NCBI GenBank assembly: GCA_034189085.1 | Contig: JAXHVH010000003.1 | Span: 1 to 64,000 of the forward strand | Direction of reading: 5' to 3' | DNA: 64,000 nucleotides | Origin: M55B129 sp034189085 | GTDB lineage: Bacteria; Bacillota; Dethiobacteria; DTU022 | Shown: piece by piece, positions 61,476 to 64,000 of the stretch | How positions within the stretch are numbered: the first letter of the stretch is position 1 | Layout of the letters: every line of letters starts with the position of its first letter | The notes under the pieces: model-generated | What the model saw: the letters and a program-made list of their open reading frames with translations, nothing else | The model's database searches: none | Told to the model about the DNA's origin: nothing | Position numbers and translations under genes: made by a program

Positions 61476-62522
61476 ATGGCGAAATTACCTCCACAGAAAT
61501 ACAATAGTTGGTCACAGTATTTTTTAAACATACTGCCGGGTTTCTTGCTGGCACTGGTGGGAGCTGTTTTCGTTTGGTCCCTGGTAAGCGTGACGCCGCC
61601 GAGCTGGCCGGTTAATTATGTCCTTTATTCTATAGTCCTGGGGATGGTTTTGAGGAACGTTGTAAAACTTCCTGTTATTTTTAAGGAAGGCCTGGGATTT
61701 TCAGCTAAGATTCTCTTATTCATGGGTGTTATATTTTTAGGTGGGACAATAGATATTTCAGTTATTATTGCTACCGGTCCACATGCTATAATCCTTGCAA
61801 TTATAGCGGTCACTTCAATGATTACACTTTCTTATGTGTTGGGCAGGTTTATTGGACTGCCGGAAGATTCTAAAGCACTGCTGGGCATTGGAATGGGCGT
61901 ATGCGGAGTATCAGCAATTGTTGCGTTAACCCCGGTTATCAAGGCTAAAGAAAGATACATATTAACTGCGATTGTTGCTTCTTTGTTAAACAGTGTCATC
62001 CTTCTTTTTACAATTCCTATCCTGGTTCACTGGATTTCTATGCCAGAGTTACTGGCTGGCTATTGGAGCGGGGCAATATCATCCAACACAGCGCAGGCAA
62101 TTGCTACCGGCTTTGCTATTGGTGAAGAAGCAGGAACAATAGCAACGATCACCAAAACAGCTCGTAATGCTTTAATGGCATTTGCCATCCTTTATTTTGC
62201 CTATTCATACACACGAAAAGGATTACCCATTGGAGTGAAGCTGCGACCTTTATTGATCTGGGAAAAATTCCCTAAATTTATTTTTGGCTTGATAATTATG
62301 TCACTATTATCGACATTTGGTTTGTTCACAGCGGAAGTGATGGCACAGTTTAAAGATCTTTCGCGGTGGTTTTTTATGATCTGTTTTGTGGGAATGGGTT
62401 ATGAAATTAGTTTTCGTGATTTTAAATTAAATGATTTTAAACCTGTTTTATTTGGTCTATTTTTATCGCTGATTCTGGCAGTAGTTGCCTATCTTTATAT
62501 TAATCTGTTTATTCATGTATAG
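61476..62522 (+). CDS. YeiH/TauZ-type putative sulfite/sulfate exporter
   Basis: A 348-residue integral membrane protein of the COG2855/UPF0324 family with about ten helices; FSAKILLFMGVIFLGGTIDISVI, GIGMGVCGVSAIVALTPVIKAKE and GAISSNTAQAIATGFAIGEEAG are family features. Relatives are found beside sulfonate degradation genes and proposed to export sulfite or sulfate, though transport has rarely been measured. AAGGAG precedes the ATG at 61476. It follows the aldolase and the microprotein gene, suggesting an oxyanion product. Confidence 0.87.
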   Translation: MAKLPPQKYNSWSQYFLNILPGFLLALVGAVFVWSLVSVTPPSWPVNYVLYSIVLGMVLRNVVKLPVIFKEGLGFSAKILLFMGVIFLGGTIDISVIIATGPHAIILAIIAVTSMITLSYVLGRFIGLPEDSKALLGIGMGVCGVSAIVALTPVIKAKERYILTAIVASLLNSVILLFTIPILVHWISMPELLAGYWSGAISSNTAQAIATGFAIGEEAGTIATITKTARNALMAFAILYFAYSYTRKGLPIGVKLRPLLIWEKFPKFIFGLIIMSLLSTFGLFTAEVMAQFKDLSRWFFMICFVGMGYEISFRDFKLNDFKPVLFGLFLSLILAVVAYLYINLFIHV

Positions 62523-62815
62523 CAGCATCAAGGATTGAGGCTACGCTAACAAAATTCATGAAGTATAGACGTAGATTATCTGATACTTACTCATTTTTAC
62601 TGCCGGGCGGGTTTTTACAAACCGGGTAATGCCAGCAAACCATGCAATCAGTCGATTATTGAATTGTGTTATAACTGGTATTACTTTTTGCAAAAAGGAT
62701 TGTTGTTTATTTTTTAGAAGTAAATATCAGTTTAAACGAAAGTCCCAAAATAGGCAAAGATACAAAATTGATAAATATAGTACTCAAATATATAAATCAG
62801 CAGGAGGTTTGTGCA
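62523..62815. other. Spacer before second ferredoxin
   Basis: AT-rich 293-bp gap without a gene. It has a small GGTTT/AAACC hairpin near 62610-62625 and the shared 48-bp element (62657-62704). Confidence 0.5.
62657..62704 (+). repeat. 48-bp shared upstream element, copy B
   Basis: Ungapped 41/48 match to 54457-54504, exactly 8200 bp away, with core TTTTTGCAAAAAGGA. It lies 111 bp before the second ferredoxin gene. Interpreted as a common promoter/operator for the two flavoprotein modules. Confidence 0.75.
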
Positions 62816-63028
62816 ATGATTAAAGAGATTGATCATTCTGGATGTATCAAGTGCGGATTATGTGCCAAATTTTGCCCCGGCAATGTTATCTCAATGAATC
62901 CATCAGATGGATTGCCTTATATAGAGCACCCTGATGATTGCTGGAATTGTTTCAATTGTGAGCTTATCTGCCCGGTTAATGTCATTTATGTAGGGCCCTA
63001 CAGGAAAGAAAAGCCTCTGGCATGGTAA
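62816..63028 (+). CDS. 2[4Fe-4S] ferredoxin
   Basis: A 70-residue ferredoxin with two complete motifs, C10-I-K-C13-G-L-C16-x3-C20-P and C42-W-N-C45-F-N-C48-x3-C52-P. The CWNCFNC block resembles AprB (CWECYSC). Unlike the ferredoxin at 56502, no Cys is replaced. AGGAGG lies eight bases before the ATG. It precedes an AprA-like flavoprotein by 50 bp; order is ferredoxin first, the reverse of the other module. Confidence 0.92.
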   Translation: MIKEIDHSGCIKCGLCAKFCPGNVISMNPSDGLPYIEHPDDCWNCFNCELICPVNVIYVGPYRKEKPLAW

Positions 63029-63078
63029 GCAAAAAACTATGGATAATAAATAATTACATAAAACGGAGGAACCAATAA

Positions 63079-64000
63079 ATGAATGAACAAGAAACCATTG
63101 TCAGGAATAATGAATTCATAACCCATATCAGTGACGTACTGGTAATTGGGGGGGGTTTCTCGGGATTATGGGCTGCTCTGAAAGTTAAGGAAAATAATGA
63201 TCTTTCAGTGAATTTGGTCGATAAAGGGTTTTGTGGATCCACCAGCCATTCATTTTTTTCAGGAGGTGGAATGGTTGTTTTAATGCCGGATGATGACCTG
63301 GATGAATGGGTGGAAGACATAGCAAATTCGAATGAAGGCATAGCAGACAGGAAAGTTTTAAGATCAATCCTGGAGAATTCACAGGCCAGGATGAGAGATT
63401 ACGAAACAATGGGAGTTACTTTCCCACGGAGGGATGGTGAGTACAAACGCATCCGTTCCCGTGGTGCAAAAAAGATAAAGCTGCTTGGTTCTGCTGAGGG
63501 TGGAGGTAAAGCAATAGTTTTAGCTCTTCACAAAGAAGCGTTAAAACGGGGAATAAACATAAAGAACAGGATATTTATTATTGACATACTGGTAAATGAG
63601 CAAGGGCAGGCAGGAGGAGCCCTCGGTATAGATATCAATGATGGCAGTTTTCATGTTTTCAGAGCAAAGGCAACGGTAATAGCCACAAATAGTGGCAGTT
63701 TCAGGGGGCACCATTTAGCCAGTGATCAGCAGGGCACCGGGGTATTTGCTGCTTTTAATAAAGGAGCAAAGCTTCAGAACGCTGAATTCCACTACATCAA
63801 TGTCCGTCCGAATAAGTTTGAAATTGAAGGATCTGGAGTATTGCCTAAATTTGGCGCTCGCTGGGCCAATGCGGATGGGGAGTATTTTATGGATAAATAT
63901 GACCCCGATCTTAAAGATCATGCCCCGAATCATACTATACTGGTTGCAATGGCCAAGGAGGCCAAAGCTGGAAAAGCCCCTTTAGGGTTTGATACACCAT
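63079..64000 (+). CDS. AprA/fumarate reductase-like flavoprotein (partial)
   Basis: The first 307 residues of a second FAD flavoprotein, cut by the window end. The FAD motif VLVIGGGFSGLWAALKV begins at about residue 20, GSTSHSFFSGGGM follows, then DYETMGVTFPRR. The mid-part ATVIATNSGSFRGHHLASDQQGTGVFAAFNKGAKLQNAEF matches the capping domain of the superfamily. It is clearly diverged from the 54794 protein. GGAGG lies upstream of the ATG. Substrate unknown. Confidence 0.85.
   Translation, partial: MNEQETIVRNNEFITHISDVLVIGGGFSGLWAALKVKENNDLSVNLVDKGFCGSTSHSFFSGGGMVVLMPDDDLDEWVEDIANSNEGIADRKVLRSILENSQARMRDYETMGVTFPRRDGEYKRIRSRGAKKIKLLGSAEGGGKAIVLALHKEALKRGINIKNRIFIIDILVNEQGQAGGALGIDINDGSFHVFRAKATVIATNSGSFRGHHLASDQQGTGVFAAFNKGAKLQNAEFHYINVRPNKFEIEGSGVLPKFGARWANADGEYFMDKYDPDLKDHAPNHTILVAMAKEAKAGKAPLGFDTP

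Noticed and set aside
62676..62692. Sigma-54 promoter reading of the shared element (TGG...TTGCA)
   Set aside because: The GG-to-GC gap is 11 nt instead of the required 10, and copy A lacks the GG. Not supportable.
1..64000. CRISPR arrays, rRNA operons and prophage genes
   Set aside because: No regularly spaced direct repeats, no rRNA sequence and no phage structural or integrase genes were seen.

Overview
This looks like a chromosome segment from an anaerobic, Gram-positive-type Bacillota (Clostridia-like) bacterium. The evidence is the order rpmH-rnpA-yidD-yidC-jag-mnmE-rsmG-noc-parA-parB with parS sites, a complete walRKHI operon, strong AGGAGG-type ribosome binding sites, frequent TTG/GTG starts, several ferredoxins and no aerobic respiratory genes. 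The left edge lies near the replication origin. Genus cannot be told from the sequence. The Na+-type V-ATPase signature, Na+/phosphate and Na+/Ca2+-type transporters and acidic protein tails hint at sodium-based energetics.

Layout. 1-480: a decayed DDE transposase fragment, then the rpmH promoter. 483-7661: origin-proximal housekeeping genes and chromosome segregation, ending in two parS sites; mnmG is missing from its usual place after mnmE. 7750-18000: M23 peptidase plus bactofilin (cell shape), adk, DUF951, ychF, rpsF-ssb-rpsR, rplI-dnaB, a COG2509 flavoprotein and a G5/M23 peptidase. 18044-25431: walR-walK-walH-walI-murA-htrA envelope-stress operon. 25468-39082: an alkaline-phosphatase-superfamily metalloenzyme, an MBL hydrolase, a CaCA exchanger, rho, rpmE, prfA-prmC, nikR (the only minus-strand gene), a Na/Pi cotransporter, sua5, ywlE, rpiB, glyA, upp and dCMP deaminase. 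39255-47835: a nine-gene V-type ATPase operon in the Enterococcus hirae order F-I-K-E-C-G-A-B-D, with the Na+-ligand residues of the K ring subunit. 47852-50840: PHP protein, GAPDH and a cupin-type (archaeal-type) phosphoglucose isomerase. 50957-53345: a HcyBio / NIL-ferredoxin / UPF0280 trio for assimilating sulfide into homocysteine. 53490-54123: gamma carbonic anhydrase-like protein and tRNA-Thr(CGU).

Right of the tRNA, 54173-64000 is an accessory catabolic island with AT-rich, structured spacers. It holds an AprA-like flavoprotein with an AprB-like small ferredoxin, a tripartite tricarboxylate transporter (tctC, tctB, tctA), a class II aldolase, a 34-residue membrane microprotein, a YeiH/TauZ-type putative sulfite/sulfate exporter, and a second ferredoxin plus AprA-like flavoprotein that runs off the window. 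A 48-bp element, 85% identical and found upstream of both flavoprotein modules exactly 8200 bp apart, suggests they are co-regulated. My best inference is uptake, redox conversion and C-C cleavage of an organic acid, possibly a sulfonate, with export of the released oxyanion. I know of no described pathway with this exact gene set, and this is the best candidate for an undescribed system here.
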